From positions 3,534,001-3,598,000 of the forward strand of contig NZ_CP035042.1 of NCBI RefSeq assembly GCF_009834345.1: a stretch of DNA of 64,000 bases, written 5' to 3'. The first letter of the stretch is position 1, and every line of letters starts with the position of its first letter. Below, piece by piece: positions 30,540 to 40,585 of this stretch. Position numbers and translations under genes: made by a program. Source of the stretch: Billgrantia tianxiuensis (GTDB lineage: Bacteria > Pseudomonadota > Gammaproteobacteria > Pseudomonadales > Halomonadaceae). Under the pieces are notes generated by a model. That model made no database searches, was not told the DNA's origin, and worked only from the letters and a program-made list of their open reading frames with translations.

Positions 30540-30751
30540 GTGGCAGTGTTGGTGAACGACACCCCAGCCTTTTCCCGCAATACCGGAAGGGCTGCTATCG
30601 ATCACCAGCCTCCGAAACGCGGCCATTCGGCCTCAATGACATCGGAACCTTCGCGAACCACATGACACTGCCGTGCTGGGCGCCGTTGGCGCAGGCATGA
30701 TTGGGCAGGATGCGGATCCGAGTACCGACAGCGCGGCACGGTTAGCCCGAG

Positions 30752-32067
30752 TTATAGCGCACCCACCTCCACCTTCGAGCCATCGAGCAAGCGCGAGAGA
30801 CTGTAGGGCTTGGGATCGACACAGGGGGTATCGTTGGCGACCAGGTCAGCCGCCAGGTAGCCGAGCCCCGGACCCAGGCCAAACCCATGTCCGGAACAAC
30901 CCGCAGCAAGAACGAAACCTGATATATCCTCCACGGTGGAGATCACCGGCACCGCGTCGGGCGTGCAATCCACATAGCCCCCCAGGACTCGGCCATTTCG
31001 ATGTTCGCCAGCGCCGGGAAGCGCTTTCGGACCTGCTCCAGAATCGCGGCCGCGGACCTTGCCGCGGGATCGAGCACACGGTTGCGCTCAAACGCGTAGG
31101 GCTTATCCGAACCCCAGCCGGCCAACCCTTCAGGACCGTGAACGAAAGAGTCGCCGATGCCGAACTCCATGGCGCCCAGCCGCTTGATGAACATGGGCAG
31201 GAACTCCTTGCCATAGCGGATGCCCTGGGGGGTGATTTCAAGCCGTGCCTTGCCACTGAGGGCCACGGTATAACTGCCATCGAGACGGCGGGTAAGCGTG
31301 CAATCCCGTGTGTAGAGCGCCTCGCCGATGTTCGGCGCCGGCCGAGTACGCAGCGCGGTCTGGCGCACGCTCGCTTGGGGGAAGCGAATCCCGTGGCGCC
31401 GACAGAACGCCGATGCCCAGGCGCCGGCGGCACACAAGACCGCATTGGTCCGGATCCCCCCTTTTTCGGTGACCACGCCCGTCACCGCGCCATTGGTGAT
31501 ATCGAGACCGTAGGCGGCGCAGTTCTGGTGAATGCTGGCGCCAAGTGCGCGCGCCCCCTCGGCAATCACCGGCGCCGCGATGGCGGGCTCCCCCTTGCCA
31601 TCATCGACGGAGTGGACGCCGCCCAGCCATTTGCGACCTACAGACGGAATCGCGGAGGTCGCCTCCGCAGGGCTTAATATCCGTGTATTGATGCCAAACT
31701 GGCGTGCCGTCTCAAGCCAGCTTTCCCATTGAGCGAGTTGCTTGGCATCGTCGGTCGCGTACAGGAGGCCGCAACGGCGAAACCCGAGGTCAATGCCTAT
31801 CTCCGCGGTGAGTTCGTCCCATAGCCGCATGGCTATGCCGGAGATAGGCAATTCACGGGCATCACGGTTCTGCTGTCGGCACCAGCCCCAGTTGCGACTC
31901 GACTGTTCGCAGCCGACATAGCCCTTCTCGATCAGGGCGACAGAAAGGCCCCGTCTGGCTAGAAAATAGGCTGTGGTTGCGCCGATGATGCCGCCGCCTA
32001 TGATGACGACCTCCGCCGATGGAGGAAGGCTCTCGTCACTTGGGATGTGCTTTATCGTTGGAGACAC
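30752..32067 (-). pseudogene. DAO-type NAD(P)/FAD-dependent oxidoreductase, frameshifted near the 3' end
   Basis: The N-terminus has the Rossmann FAD motif VVIIGGGIIGATTAYFLARRG and EQSSRNWGWCRQQNRD, as in D-amino-acid oxidase/sarcosine-oxidase-like enzymes. The frame runs to AESWG and then breaks in a 6-G run (minus strand, 30975-30980). The expected tail GYVDCTPDAVPVIS...GCSGHGFGLGPG continues in the next frame to 30752. Restoring one G gives 438 aa. The start is GTG 32067 with AAAGGAG. It is last in the leftward importer operon. The loss may be a consensus error. Confidence 0.85.
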
Positions 32068-32081
32068 GGCAAGTAACTCCT

Positions 32082-33413
32082 TTACAGGCGACCCACTCGG
32101 CCACCCGGGGCTGGCCAGCTGCCATGCAGGTCGTCGATCACGATGGGATGGGCGTGGCGCCCGCCCTGGGCATCCGCGAGGTGAGGGTCGTCGGGGGACA
32201 GGTCCGCATGCTCATGCTCCACCGTCAGCACCAGCCCGGCCGGCCAGGCGCGCACGGCCAGCACGGTTCCCAGCAGCGCCAGCACGCCAAGCACCAGGAA
32301 GGCAGCATCGAGACCATATCGGGCGCCCACCACGCCGGCGGTGGGGTAGGTTACCAACCAGGCCGCATGCGAAATGGAGAAATGCGCCGCAAAGACCGCA
32401 GGACGGTCACTCTCTCTGGACGAATGGAGCAGTACCCGCCCCGCCGTGGTCACACCCGCGCCCAGGGCGGCCCCTAGTAGCGGCCAGAGCAGCAGCAGGC
32501 TCCATAGCGTCTGCGGTGTCAGCGCCCCGATGGCCATCGCCAGCACGGTGGCCAGGCAACCCGCCAGCATGATGGTCCGGTCCCGGACACGATGGATGAT
32601 GTGAGGCACCAGCAGCGCCACGCTCATGGAACCGACACCGAAGCAGGCCATGACCAGCGCCACCTCGCGCTGCCCCAACGCCAGCACGCCCTGTACGTAG
32701 ACCACAGTATTCACCAGCACCATGGCACCGCCTGCGGCGATGGCGAAGTGGATGGCGGTGAGCCCCTTCAGGCTGGGGGTATGGACGAAGATCCTCACTC
32801 CCCGCAGTGCGCGGGCGGCATAGGAACGCTGCTCGGTGCGCTCGACGCGCGGCAGGATCGTGGTGGCGATGAGCGCCGCCGACGCGAACATCCCCAGCGC
32901 CGTGCCGACGAACAGCAGGTTGAAGGACATCAGGGTCAACAGGTAGGCGGCCAGCAGGGGGCTGAGCAGGTTTTCCAGGTCGTGCGCCAGCCGGGTCAGG
33001 GCGAGCCCCTTCACGTAACGACTCTCCTCACGCAGCACCGCGGGAATCGTGGCCTGCAGCGTCGGCGTGAACGCCGCCGATGCCGACTGCAGCACGAAGA
33101 TCAGCACATAGACTTGCCACACCTCAGTGACGAAGGGGAGCAGCAGCACCACGCTGCCTCGCAGCATTTCCAGCACGATCAGCACCCCTCGTCGAGGCAA
33201 GCGCTCGGCGAAGGCCTGCGCCAGCGGTGCGACGATGACGTAGGCGACCATCTTGATGGCCAGCGCCGTGCCCATGACCACCCCCGCCCGCTCCTGCGCC
33301 AGCTCGTAGGCCAGCAGCGCCAGCGCGATGGTGGCAAGGCCCGTCCCCAGCAGGGCCATGCACTGGGCAGAGAACAAACGTCGGTATCGCCAATCCTGCA
33401 GGGGTTCGAACAT
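32082..33413 (-). CDS. MFS transporter with His-rich C-terminal tail
   Basis: The 443-aa protein has about 10-12 hydrophobic segments of the DHA3/enterobactin-exporter type. Features are RYRRLFSAQCMALLGTGLATIALALLAYEL at the start and GYVIVAP-like loop AYVIVAPLAQAFAERLPRRG. The cytoplasmic tail after about residue 405 is unusual: EHEHADLSPDDPHL and GGRHAHPIVIDDLH, rich in His/Asp. Such tails occur in metal (Ni/Co) exporters of the NreB type, so metal efflux is possible but unproven. GAGGTGGATC precedes the ATG. It is 12 nt after the ATPase gene. Confidence 0.85.
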   Translation of the reverse strand: MFEPLQDWRYRRLFSAQCMALLGTGLATIALALLAYELAQERAGVVMGTALAIKMVAYVIVAPLAQAFAERLPRRGVLIVLEMLRGSVVLLLPFVTEVWQVYVLIFVLQSASAAFTPTLQATIPAVLREESRYVKGLALTRLAHDLENLLSPLLAAYLLTLMSFNLLFVGTALGMFASAALIATTILPRVERTEQRSYAARALRGVRIFVHTPSLKGLTAIHFAIAAGGAMVLVNTVVYVQGVLALGQREVALVMACFGVGSMSVALLVPHIIHRVRDRTIMLAGCLATVLAMAIGALTPQTLWSLLLLWPLLGAALGAGVTTAGRVLLHSSRESDRPAVFAAHFSISHAAWLVTYPTAGVVGARYGLDAAFLVLGVLALLGTVLAVRAWPAGLVLTVEHEHADLSPDDPHLADAQGGRHAHPIVIDDLHGSWPAPGGRVGRL

Positions 33414-33424
33414 GATCCACCTCG

Positions 33425-34480
33425 CTAGCCGGAACTCGCTGCCGCCATGTCCAGCCGACCGGCAGGGTCACCCTCCCCTGGCGCAGCGGCATGATAGGGG
33501 CAGCGAACCTGGTGCCCCTCGCTGGTGGCGATCAATTCGGGAAGGGAACGGCTGCACGCCGGCCTGGCAATGGGGCAGCGGGGATGGAAACTACAACCCG
33601 ACGGCGGCGCAATCGGGCTTGGCGGTTCACCGCGTGCCATGGCACACCCTTCGAGTCCTTTCTCCTCGAGCATCGAGGCGTTGATCAGCGAGCGGGTGTA
33701 GGGATGCAGCGGGTTCGCGAAGAGCTCCTCGCTCTCGGCCACCTCGACGATGCGGCCCAAGTACATCACCGCCACTCGATCGCAGAGGTAATGCACCACA
33801 CGCAGGTCATGGGAGATGACCACCAGAGTGAGATCGTAGCGCTTCCTGAGCGATGCCAGGAGGTTCAGGATCTGAGAGCGCATCGAGGAATCCAGCGCCG
33901 AGGTCGGCTCGTCACATACCAGCACCTGCGGCTCGAGCAGCAGGGCACGCGCGATCACTACCCGCTGCAGCTGTCCCCCGGAGCACTGGCTGGGGAAACG
34001 GTTGATGAAGCTCGAATCCAGGCCGACATCGTCCAGGGCCCGGATGATCCGCTGCAGCCGCTCGGACCGGGTCCCGATGCGGTTCTGCGACAACGGCGCA
34101 TACAGGCTGCGGCCTATCGTCATACGGGGGTCCAGCGCACTGAAGGGATCCTGGAACACCAGTTGAACGGTGCGGCGCAGACGCCTGCGCTCGCCTCCTT
34201 CGGCCGACGAGACGTCGATGCCGTCGATATCGATATGGCCCGAGGTCAGCGACGACATGCCGAGAATCAGCCGCGCCAGGGTGCTCTTGCCGCACCCCGA
34301 CTCGCCCACCAGCCCCAGGGATTCGCCCTTGGCGACGGCGAGGCTGATGCCATCCACGGAACGTACCTGCCGTCGCGGGCGGAAAAGACCGCCGCGCAGC
34401 GGATAGTATTTCATGACGTCGGTGATGCGCAGAATCGGGCTGCCCGCCGCATGAGGAACGGTGCGTGTCTCAACAGCCAT
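33425..34480 (-). CDS. Dipeptide/oligopeptide-type ABC transporter ATP-binding protein (DppF/OppF)
   Basis: The 351-aa ATPase has Walker A GESGCGKSTLAR, Q-loop VFQDPFSALDPRM, signature SGGQLQRV, Walker B VLVCDEPTSALD and the H-loop VVISHD. The C-terminal oligopeptide-ABC Cys region is GCSFHPRCPIARPAC...VRCPYH. The start is ATG 34480 ([13 protein letters not shown]), overlapping the dppD-like gene by 11 nt. The open frame upstream is only antisense or overlapping sequence. Confidence 0.93.
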   Translation of the reverse strand: MAVETRTVPHAAGSPILRITDVMKYYPLRGGLFRPRRQVRSVDGISLAVAKGESLGLVGESGCGKSTLARLILGMSSLTSGHIDIDGIDVSSAEGGERRRLRRTVQLVFQDPFSALDPRMTIGRSLYAPLSQNRIGTRSERLQRIIRALDDVGLDSSFINRFPSQCSGGQLQRVVIARALLLEPQVLVCDEPTSALDSSMRSQILNLLASLRKRYDLTLVVISHDLRVVHYLCDRVAVMYLGRIVEVAESEELFANPLHPYTRSLINASMLEEKGLEGCAMARGEPPSPIAPPSGCSFHPRCPIARPACSRSLPELIATSEGHQVRCPYHAAAPGEGDPAGRLDMAAASSG

Positions 34481-35558
34481 CTCGATGGCCCTCCAGTTCG
34501 GTCTGGCAGATCCTGATGGCCTGCGCCTGGACGTCGTTCGGCGCCCCGACCCAGCAGCGTGCGCAGCAACCGGGGCCGCCATGCTCGACCATTGGGGGGG
34601 CAACTCGCGAGCAGACTTCCGGGTGCCCCCACGTTTCGGCGACCTGACAGCGCGAACGGAACCGGCACCCCGGGATCTTCGACAGCAGTTCCGGGGGCGT
34701 GCCCGGTATGGCGTAGAGCTCGCCCGACTCATCCGCCTGCAGGAGGGAACAATGAATCAGCGATTGCGTGTAAGGGTGCTTGGGGCTGTGCAGGATCTCG
34801 TCGGTGGTACCCTGCTCCACGATCTCGCCCGAGTACATAACGGCCACCCGATCCGCGATCGCCGAGACCACCGAGAGATCATGGGTGATCAGCAGGATGG
34901 AGAGGTTGCGTTCACGCCGCTTGCGATCCAGCAGCTGCAGAATCTGCGCCTGAACGGTAACGTCCAGCGCCGTGGTCGGCTCGTCGGCGATGAGAAGGTC
35001 GGGATCGGCGCTCAGGGCCGCTGCGATCATCACCCGCTGCGCCATCCCCCCGGACATCTGGTGCGGATAGCACTTCATCCGTTCTTCGGGCTCGGGGATG
35101 CCCACGTCGCGGAACAGCTGAACGACCCGCTCATGCTCCTCTTCGGCGGTCAGATGCTGGTGGACGTGCAGCGCCTCGCCGGCCTGGGCGCCCACCGTGC
35201 AGGTCGGATCCAGCATCACGTGCGGCTGCTGAAACAGCATCGCGATCCTGGAGCCACGGATCTTGTTGAAATTCTCCTCGGACAGGCCAAGCACCTCTTC
35301 CCCGCCGACGCGTACCGACCCTCCGAGTATCGAGATGCCGGAGGGCATCAGACGCATCAGGCTGCGCGCCGTCATGCTCTTGCCGGAGCCCGATTCGCCG
35401 ACCAGGGCCAGAATCTCACCGCGCCGAATGGTCAGGTTCAGGTCGCTGATGATGGCACCGACCCCGGGAACACCGACGGTGAGATGCTCGACTTCGAGCA
35501 CCGGGGCGCATGCCTCCGGTCGTAGCTGTTGCTGCACGATCGTTTGGTTGGCAAGCAT
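34470..35558 (-). CDS. Dipeptide/oligopeptide-type ABC transporter ATP-binding protein (DppD/OppD)
   Basis: The 362-aa ATPase has [15 protein letters not shown] (Walker A), [13 protein letters not shown] (Q-loop), [15 protein letters not shown] (signature) and [14 protein letters not shown] (Walker B). It ends with the C-rich tail [15 protein letters not shown]...GCCARCW. AGAGGGGATGAAAA precedes ATG 35558. It follows the GntR gene in the same leftward operon. Confidence 0.93.
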   Translation of the reverse strand: MLANQTIVQQQLRPEACAPVLEVEHLTVGVPGVGAIISDLNLTIRRGEILALVGESGSGKSMTARSLMRLMPSGISILGGSVRVGGEEVLGLSEENFNKIRGSRIAMLFQQPHVMLDPTCTVGAQAGEALHVHQHLTAEEEHERVVQLFRDVGIPEPEERMKCYPHQMSGGMAQRVMIAAALSADPDLLIADEPTTALDVTVQAQILQLLDRKRRERNLSILLITHDLSVVSAIADRVAVMYSGEIVEQGTTDEILHSPKHPYTQSLIHCSLLQADESGELYAIPGTPPELLSKIPGCRFRSRCQVAETWGHPEVCSRVAPPMVEHGGPGCCARCWVGAPNDVQAQAIRICQTELEGHRDGC

Positions 35559-35632
35559 TTTTTCATCCCCTCTGTTGTGATTATGTGGGTGATTGTGTCT
35601 AGCCAGGCCTATTCGATATCCGGCATTGCGGC

Positions 35633-36355
35633 TCAGCCTTTCGCCGCACCCGAGGTCGCCAATCGTCCGTTTTCCTGCCTCGCCCTCTCCCAGGCATTGC
35701 AGATGGTCTCGACCGGTTCCTGGAGATGGTCGGCCATGGCTTTTTCGAGCTTTTCGGTATCGCCGCTCGCTACCAGCTCTGCCAGGTACTCGTGCTCTTC
35801 GATCAGCCGACCGCGGCCGCGGTAGACTCCGAGCAACTGATTGAGGCAGAGCCCCATTTCCGCCATCAGCGTGGCAAACAGGCGGGACAGCCGCCGACTG
35901 CCGGCGGCATTCACCAGCTCGGAGTGAAAGCGAATATCCAGGGAAGCGACTTCGGTCCACGCCTCCTGCTCGACGGCCTTGCGCATGGACGCCACGATGG
36001 CCCGGAGTCGAGCAGAAAGCTCTTCTCCGCGACCGGACTGGACAATGCGCCGCAAGGCCGCGCGCTCTACCGCATCCCGGGTAAAATAGATGTCCTCGAG
36101 ATCGTCCTCCGTGAGTTCCAGCACGAAAACGCCACGGTGCGGCTCGCTGACCAGCAGCCCCTCCTGCAGGAGACGCTGGATGGCCTCCCTGACCGGCCCG
36201 CGGCTGACGCCACAGCTCTCGGCGACCAGTTTTTCGTTCAACTGCATGCCCGGCGGATAGGCACCAGACAGGATGGCATCGCGAATCTGTTCAGTGACCA
36301 TGCTCGACATGGTCGAGCGAACGACGGGTTTCGGTCCCGCATGCAGCTGCATCAT
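35633..36355 (-). CDS. GntR-family transcriptional regulator (FadR/FCD subfamily)
   Basis: The 240-aa regulator has an N-terminal winged helix (VTEQIRDAILSGAYPPGMQLNEKLVAESCGVSRGPVREAIQRL) and a C-terminal all-helical FCD domain (FTRDAVERAALRR, FHSELVNAAGSRRL, EHEYLAELVASGD, DHL) with the Asp/His residues that bind a metal and acid ligand. It sits between the permease and ATPase genes of the importer. A TTGTAGACAA site, matching the FadR-family TTGTNNACAA consensus, lies at the operon promoter (40484-40493), suggesting autoregulation. Confidence 0.9.
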   Translation of the reverse strand: MMQLHAGPKPVVRSTMSSMVTEQIRDAILSGAYPPGMQLNEKLVAESCGVSRGPVREAIQRLLQEGLLVSEPHRGVFVLELTEDDLEDIYFTRDAVERAALRRIVQSGRGEELSARLRAIVASMRKAVEQEAWTEVASLDIRFHSELVNAAGSRRLSRLFATLMAEMGLCLNQLLGVYRGRGRLIEEHEYLAELVASGDTEKLEKAMADHLQEPVETICNAWERARQENGRLATSGAAKG

Positions 36356-36386
36356 GACGACTCTCCTTATCTCGATCGAAACGCAT

Positions 36387-37310
36387 TCATTTACTTTCGT
36401 GACGCCACTTCATCTTCGCATCCAGATGCGCCTCCAAGCCCTGCCCGACCAGCGTGACGCTCAATGCGGTGATGAAGATGGCCAGGCCGGGAATGAATAC
36501 CAGGGCGGGGGCACGATCCAGATAGGGCAGCGCCTCGGCCAGCATCGCGGCCCAATCCGTATCGGGCGGCTGTACCCCAAGCCCCAGGAAGGAGAGGCTT
36601 CCCACCGTGATCAGCTTGTGGCCGAAGCGCAGGAACGCGATCGTGGCCAGCGGCCTCAGGACGTTGGGAATCACGTGATACACGATGATGAAGGTGCGCG
36701 AGCAGCCGAGTATCTCCGCCGCGCGGATATAATCCTTGGCGTTGATCTCCAGCGCCAGCCCACGCGTCATGCGGGCAAACGGCGTCCAGCCGGTCAGGAC
36801 GAGCGCCAGAACCAGCGTGCCATAGCCCGGCCCCAGGATGGCGACCAGGAGCAGTGCCACCAGCACATCGGGAAACGAGATCATCAGGTCCACGAGGCGC
36901 ATCAGGAATTCATCCACGGCGCCGCCGACCCGGGCACTGATCACGCCCAGCAGGGTGCCAAGCACGGCCGAGATCACCAGGGTAATGGTGGTAATGGAGA
37001 CCGAGAACTGGCCGCCATAGAGCAGGCGACTGAAGACATCCCGGCCCAGGTGATCCTGCCCCAGCCAGTGTTCCGCACTGGGGCCTGCAAAGCGCTGCGC
37101 AAGCGTCATTGCCGACGGGTCGTGTTGCGCTATCCAGGGCGTGAGCAGCAGGAGCAAGATCACCGTGGCGAAGACGCTGCCGGCCACCAACAGCGTGCGG
37201 TTGTGTCGGGAGAGATGGACAAGCCAGGTCTTCACCATGTGCAGGTTGCCCATTCTCGATCTCATGCCCTGCACGCTGTCCGGCGACAGGGGGGTATCAA
37301 GCTGTGGCAT
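36387..37310 (-). CDS. ABC transporter permease (DppC/OppC type)
   Basis: The 307-aa inner-membrane permease has an N-terminal cytoplasmic stretch, a first TM (TLLVAGSVFATVILLLLLTPWIAQ), the LGQDHLGRDVFSRLLYGGQFS motif of DppC, and four or five further TMs. The EAA-type loop is YIRAAEILGCSRTFIIVYHVIPN, and the end of the domain is SFLGLGVQPPDTDW. Its start overlaps the end of the partner permease by 14 nt. Confidence 0.93.
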   Translation of the reverse strand: MPQLDTPLSPDSVQGMRSRMGNLHMVKTWLVHLSRHNRTLLVAGSVFATVILLLLLTPWIAQHDPSAMTLAQRFAGPSAEHWLGQDHLGRDVFSRLLYGGQFSVSITTITLVISAVLGTLLGVISARVGGAVDEFLMRLVDLMISFPDVLVALLLVAILGPGYGTLVLALVLTGWTPFARMTRGLALEINAKDYIRAAEILGCSRTFIIVYHVIPNVLRPLATIAFLRFGHKLITVGSLSFLGLGVQPPDTDWAAMLAEALPYLDRAPALVFIPGLAIFITALSVTLVGQGLEAHLDAKMKWRHESK

Positions 37311-38244
37311 TGTCGATCCTCACTACCGGGTTGAGAACGGTGTAGGCCAGGTCCGTGACCGTGTTGATCACGACAGCCAGGGTCACGATGGCGACCAGGC
37401 CCGCCTGCAGCACCGGTATGTCGCCATTGACGATCGCCGAGTAGACCAGCCGGCCCATGCCGGGTACCGCGAAGATGACCTCGATGACCACCGCCCCACC
37501 CAGCAGGCCGGCCATCCATACCGAGAACAGCGTGATCACGGGCAGCAGGGCGTTGCGCAGGCCATGGGCGATCAGCGTGCGCCGGACGCTCATGCCGCGG
37601 CTATGCGCCGCCACGATATGGGGGGAGTTGAGCACGTCGATCATCGAGGCTCGCATGACCTGGGTAAAATAGCCCATGGGACGCAGCGACAACGCCAGGG
37701 CCGGCAGGATCACCGACTCCGGCCCCCGCCAGCCCGCTGACGGCAGCCAGCCCAGATAGAGCGCAAAGACCAGAATGCTCATGGGGGCGAGCCAGTATTC
37801 CGGCACGGCGACGAACGCCTGGCTAAGCGATTTGGTCGCCATGTCGAAGGAGCCGCCCCGCCGCAGGGCAGCGATGCTGCCGGTGGGAACGGCCACGGCG
37901 AAGGCGAAGCCCAGCGACGCCAGCGTCAGCACGACGGATACCTTGAGCGCTGACCAGACCTGCTCGACGACGGGCTCACGACTCATGTACGAGTTGCCGA
38001 AATCGCCCGTCACCGCACTGCGCAGCCAGTCCAGATATTGCACGACCAACGGCCGGTGCATTCCCAGCTCGAGGCGTAGTGCCTCGATGGTGGCCGCATT
38101 CAGGTCCAGGCGACCGAAGCGCGCCCGAGCCAGCGCCCGCACCGGATCCGTCTCCCCGATATAGGGGATGAGAAAGACCAGAAACGTGACGACCAGCAGC
38201 GCCAGCACCAGCACCGCGAATCGGCGTAGGATAAAAATAGGCAT
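37297..38244 (-). CDS. ABC transporter permease (DppB/OppB type)
   Basis: The 315-aa permease has the DppB N-terminus (RRFAVLVLALLVVTFLVFLIPYIGETDPV), LGMHRPLVVQYLDWL, and EAA loop HSRGMSVRRTLIAHGLRNALLPVIT. It ends in VLQAGLVAIVTLAVVINTVTDLAYTVLNPVV. GGGAGGGCTGACAAA precedes ATG 38244. The solute-binding-protein gene lies 280 nt upstream, separated by a short inverted-repeat element. Confidence 0.93.
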   Translation of the reverse strand: MPIFILRRFAVLVLALLVVTFLVFLIPYIGETDPVRALARARFGRLDLNAATIEALRLELGMHRPLVVQYLDWLRSAVTGDFGNSYMSREPVVEQVWSALKVSVVLTLASLGFAFAVAVPTGSIAALRRGGSFDMATKSLSQAFVAVPEYWLAPMSILVFALYLGWLPSAGWRGPESVILPALALSLRPMGYFTQVMRASMIDVLNSPHIVAAHSRGMSVRRTLIAHGLRNALLPVITLFSVWMAGLLGGAVVIEVIFAVPGMGRLVYSAIVNGDIPVLQAGLVAIVTLAVVINTVTDLAYTVLNPVVRIDNATA

Positions 38245-38465
38245 TTTGTCAGCCCTCCCAGGGTTTGCGCGGATCCCGCTCCGACGCGGTCGGAACCAGG
38301 CGCCGTGATGCCATGCGTCGCATCGACACCATCCTCACCGGCGGGCAGTCAGCCACGACGTCTCGCGGGGCTCTGCCGGTCGAGGATCGTGGAAGGCAGT
38401 CTTGGGGGCTGAAGTCTCGGGCTGTTCATCAGAGGGGTCTCCGTTATTGTTGTCATCTTCGTTCG

Positions 38466-38512
38466 GGAAGCGCTGACGCAATGCAGGACTCGCGACATGA
38501 ATCAGCGCTTCC
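38466..38512. repeat. Short inverted-repeat element in the SBP-permease spacer
   Basis: GGAAGCGCTGA (38466-38476) and TCAGCGCTTCC (38502-38512) are exact 11-bp inverted repeats around 25 nt. The ends match those of the larger element at 62990-63131 (GGAAGCACTGA...GCGCTTCC), so this may be an internally deleted member. It occupies the 280-bp gap between the binding-protein and permease genes and could set their relative expression. Confidence 0.6.
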
Positions 38513-38525
38513 TAACGACGAGCCG

Positions 38526-40063
38526 CTAGAGCGAGTTCACTTCCAGGTCCTTGTGGAAGGCGGTGCGCTCATAGACATGCACCTGGTAGTTCTCCACCGT
38601 GTTGGCGACCGCCTCACTGATGGTCTCGTGGATCAGGAAGACATTCACCGCTTCCTCCTGCAGGCGCGCAGCGATGTCCCGGTAGATGGCATTGCGTTCC
38701 TCAGGCTCCACCAGCGCTCTCGCTCTCTCCAGCTGTGCATCCACCTCCGGATCGCAGAAGCCGGCCAGGTTGTAGCTGCCGTTACATCCGTAATCCTCGG
38801 CCAGGGTGCCGATCGGGTCCGCCACGTCGGTGAGGTAGCCGCGCGAGAGCAGGACCATGTCGAAGTCGCCCGAGAGCAGCTGCGGCTCGATCGCTCCATA
38901 CTCCGAGACCCGTATATTGACCTGCATGCCCAGTTGCTGAAGCTGGAACTGGATGACCGCGGCCAGGTCGGCCAGCACCGGGCGCTCCACATAGGCCAGC
39001 AGCTCGAGACGAAGCTCGCTTGCCGGTATTCCCGACTCCGCCAGCAGCTGACGGGCTCGCTCCAGGTCCTGGGGAATGACCGAGGCATTCTCGGGCGCCC
39101 AGGGGGTGTTCGGCGAGAACTGTCCCACTGCCGGACTCACCGAGCCTTCGTAGACCGCTTCGGCGATGCCGGCCACGTCGATGGCGCTCTGGATCGCCTG
39201 TCGAACCTTCATGTTATCCAGCGGCGCACGGCGGTTGTTGAGATAGAGCGAGGTGGTTCGCGGCGCCTCGACGGTGTGCACCTTCAGCTTCTGCGAGCGC
39301 TCCATCTGTGCCAGCGCCGCCGCGGGTATCTGGCGAGCGATATGAATCTCACCGGTTTCCACCATCATGGAACGCACTTGCCCGTCGGGGATGTAGCGCA
39401 CCTCTCCTTCGGCCAGCTGCACCTCGCCCCCCAATAGTTCTCGTTGCGCTTGAGCTCCAGGCCCTGGCGGGGAATTTCGCGCACGATCTCGAAGGGTCCC
39501 GTGCAGTGACCCACCGGGTTGATACGGTCGCCGGCGAACGCGGCGGGCGACAGGATACCGGTGTTGGGGTTGGCCAAGCGGTTGGGCACGAAGACATCCG
39601 GTGCCTTGGTGACGATACGCACGGTGCGCTCACCCGCTGGCTCGACGGATTCGATCACGCTCGGCGAAAAACCCGGGGGCGGGGTCGCCACGTTCAACAG
39701 CCGATTGAGCTGATCGCTGACGACTTGCGGCGTCAGGGCAGTGCCGTCATTGAAGGTCACTCCCTCACGAAGCTGGAACTCCCACTCCGTCGGCGATACT
39801 TGCTCCCAGGACTCGGCCAGCGCCGGCTTGATCGTAGCGTCGTAGTCCATGCGCGTCAGTCCCTCCAGACAGCCGGCCCGCGACAACACGTAGGCATCGA
39901 TGGTCTCCACCGCCCAGCCCGACGCCGGTGTGAACAGCTCACCGAAGACGACTTTTCCACCGGAGGCTGCCGAGGCCGAAGCGGCCATGGGGCCGATCAT
40001 GACAGCGACAGCCACCCCTCGGAGCAGGGCGGGTACCGCCTTTAGGCAGTTTGGAGTATTCAT
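38526..40063 (-). pseudogene. ABC transporter substrate-binding protein (SBP_bac_5), frameshifted
   Basis: The Sec signal peptide is MNTPNCLKAVPALLRGVAVAVMIGPMAASASA, followed by a family 5 binding protein (LREGVTFNDGTALTPQVVSDQLNRL). The frame is broken in a G run at 39430-39436: TATTGGGGGGCGAG should read with one more G to give ENYWGGEVQ. It then continues to 38526. Restored length is 512 aa. It is first gene of the leftward operon with dppB/C-like permeases, GntR, two ATPases, MFS and FAD oxidoreductase. The ligand is unknown. The break may be a consensus error. Confidence 0.88.
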
Positions 40064-40259
40064 GGGTCTCACCCTCTTGCTTGTTATTGTGCAGAACGTC
40101 ATGTAGCGAAGGATTTCGCTGGGGCATCCCGCCTCTCTTGTTGTTGATCGGTCGTTGCGCGATCGCGGCACCGCCATTGGCCAGATTGATGCTGGCCACG
40201 AGCACTCCGCCTGCTGGCCGGCATGCCCCGCTCTAGTGGGTCGCGATGGCGTTATTTGG

Positions 40260-40291
40260 GAACTTAGACCTTCCCATACTGGGAAGGTCAA
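40260..40291 (-). promoter_or_regulatory. CueR-type promoter facing the ABC importer operon
   Basis: On the minus strand -35 TTGACC (40291-40286) and -10 TAAGTT (40266-40261) are separated by exactly 19 bp containing the dyad CTTCCCAGTATGGGAAG. The architecture is the same as the copZ and copA promoters. The next gene downstream is the importer binding protein (start 40063), leaving a leader of nearly 200 nt. Confidence 0.75.
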
Positions 40292-40446
40292 GAGGCGATC
40301 GGAAAGTCAAGAGAACGATGCCTGACGCCTCTGGATGCCGTGCCGAACCCACGCTGCCACCCCTCTCGCTGCCGTCACGCTTGGGCATCTCGCCACGCGC
40401 CATCAGGTATCCCGCGCCACTTCGCCAAGCCTTGCACTGTTGAAAA

Positions 40447-40493
40447 AAGATAGGGAGACGAAAAAAATTTTGTCAACAGTCTTTTGTAGACAA
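40447..40493 (-). promoter_or_regulatory. Candidate sigma-70 promoter with GntR/FadR operator for the importer operon
   Basis: On the minus strand TTGACA (40476-40471) and TATCTT (40452-40447) are 18 bp apart in an AT-rich stretch. Just upstream of the -35 lies TTGTAGACAA (40484-40493), a palindrome fitting the TTGTNNACAA consensus of FadR-subfamily GntR regulators, one of which is encoded in the operon. The region 40064-40528 contains no gene. Confidence 0.55.
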
Positions 40494-40517
40494 CATACAA
40501 GCCGCTCAGAAAGATTC

Positions 40518-40548
40518 TTGACCTTCCCATGATGAGAAGGTTTAGGCT
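40518..40548 (+). promoter_or_regulatory. CueR-type promoter of copA
   Basis: TTGACC (40518-40523) and TAGGCT (40543-40548) are 19 bp apart, with the dyad CCTTCCCATGATGAGAAGG. The -10 is identical to that of copZ. The copA ATG is 38 nt downstream. Confidence 0.9.
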
Positions 40549-40585
40549 TCCCAATATCCCCTGCGGCACACCAGAGGAGGTGACC

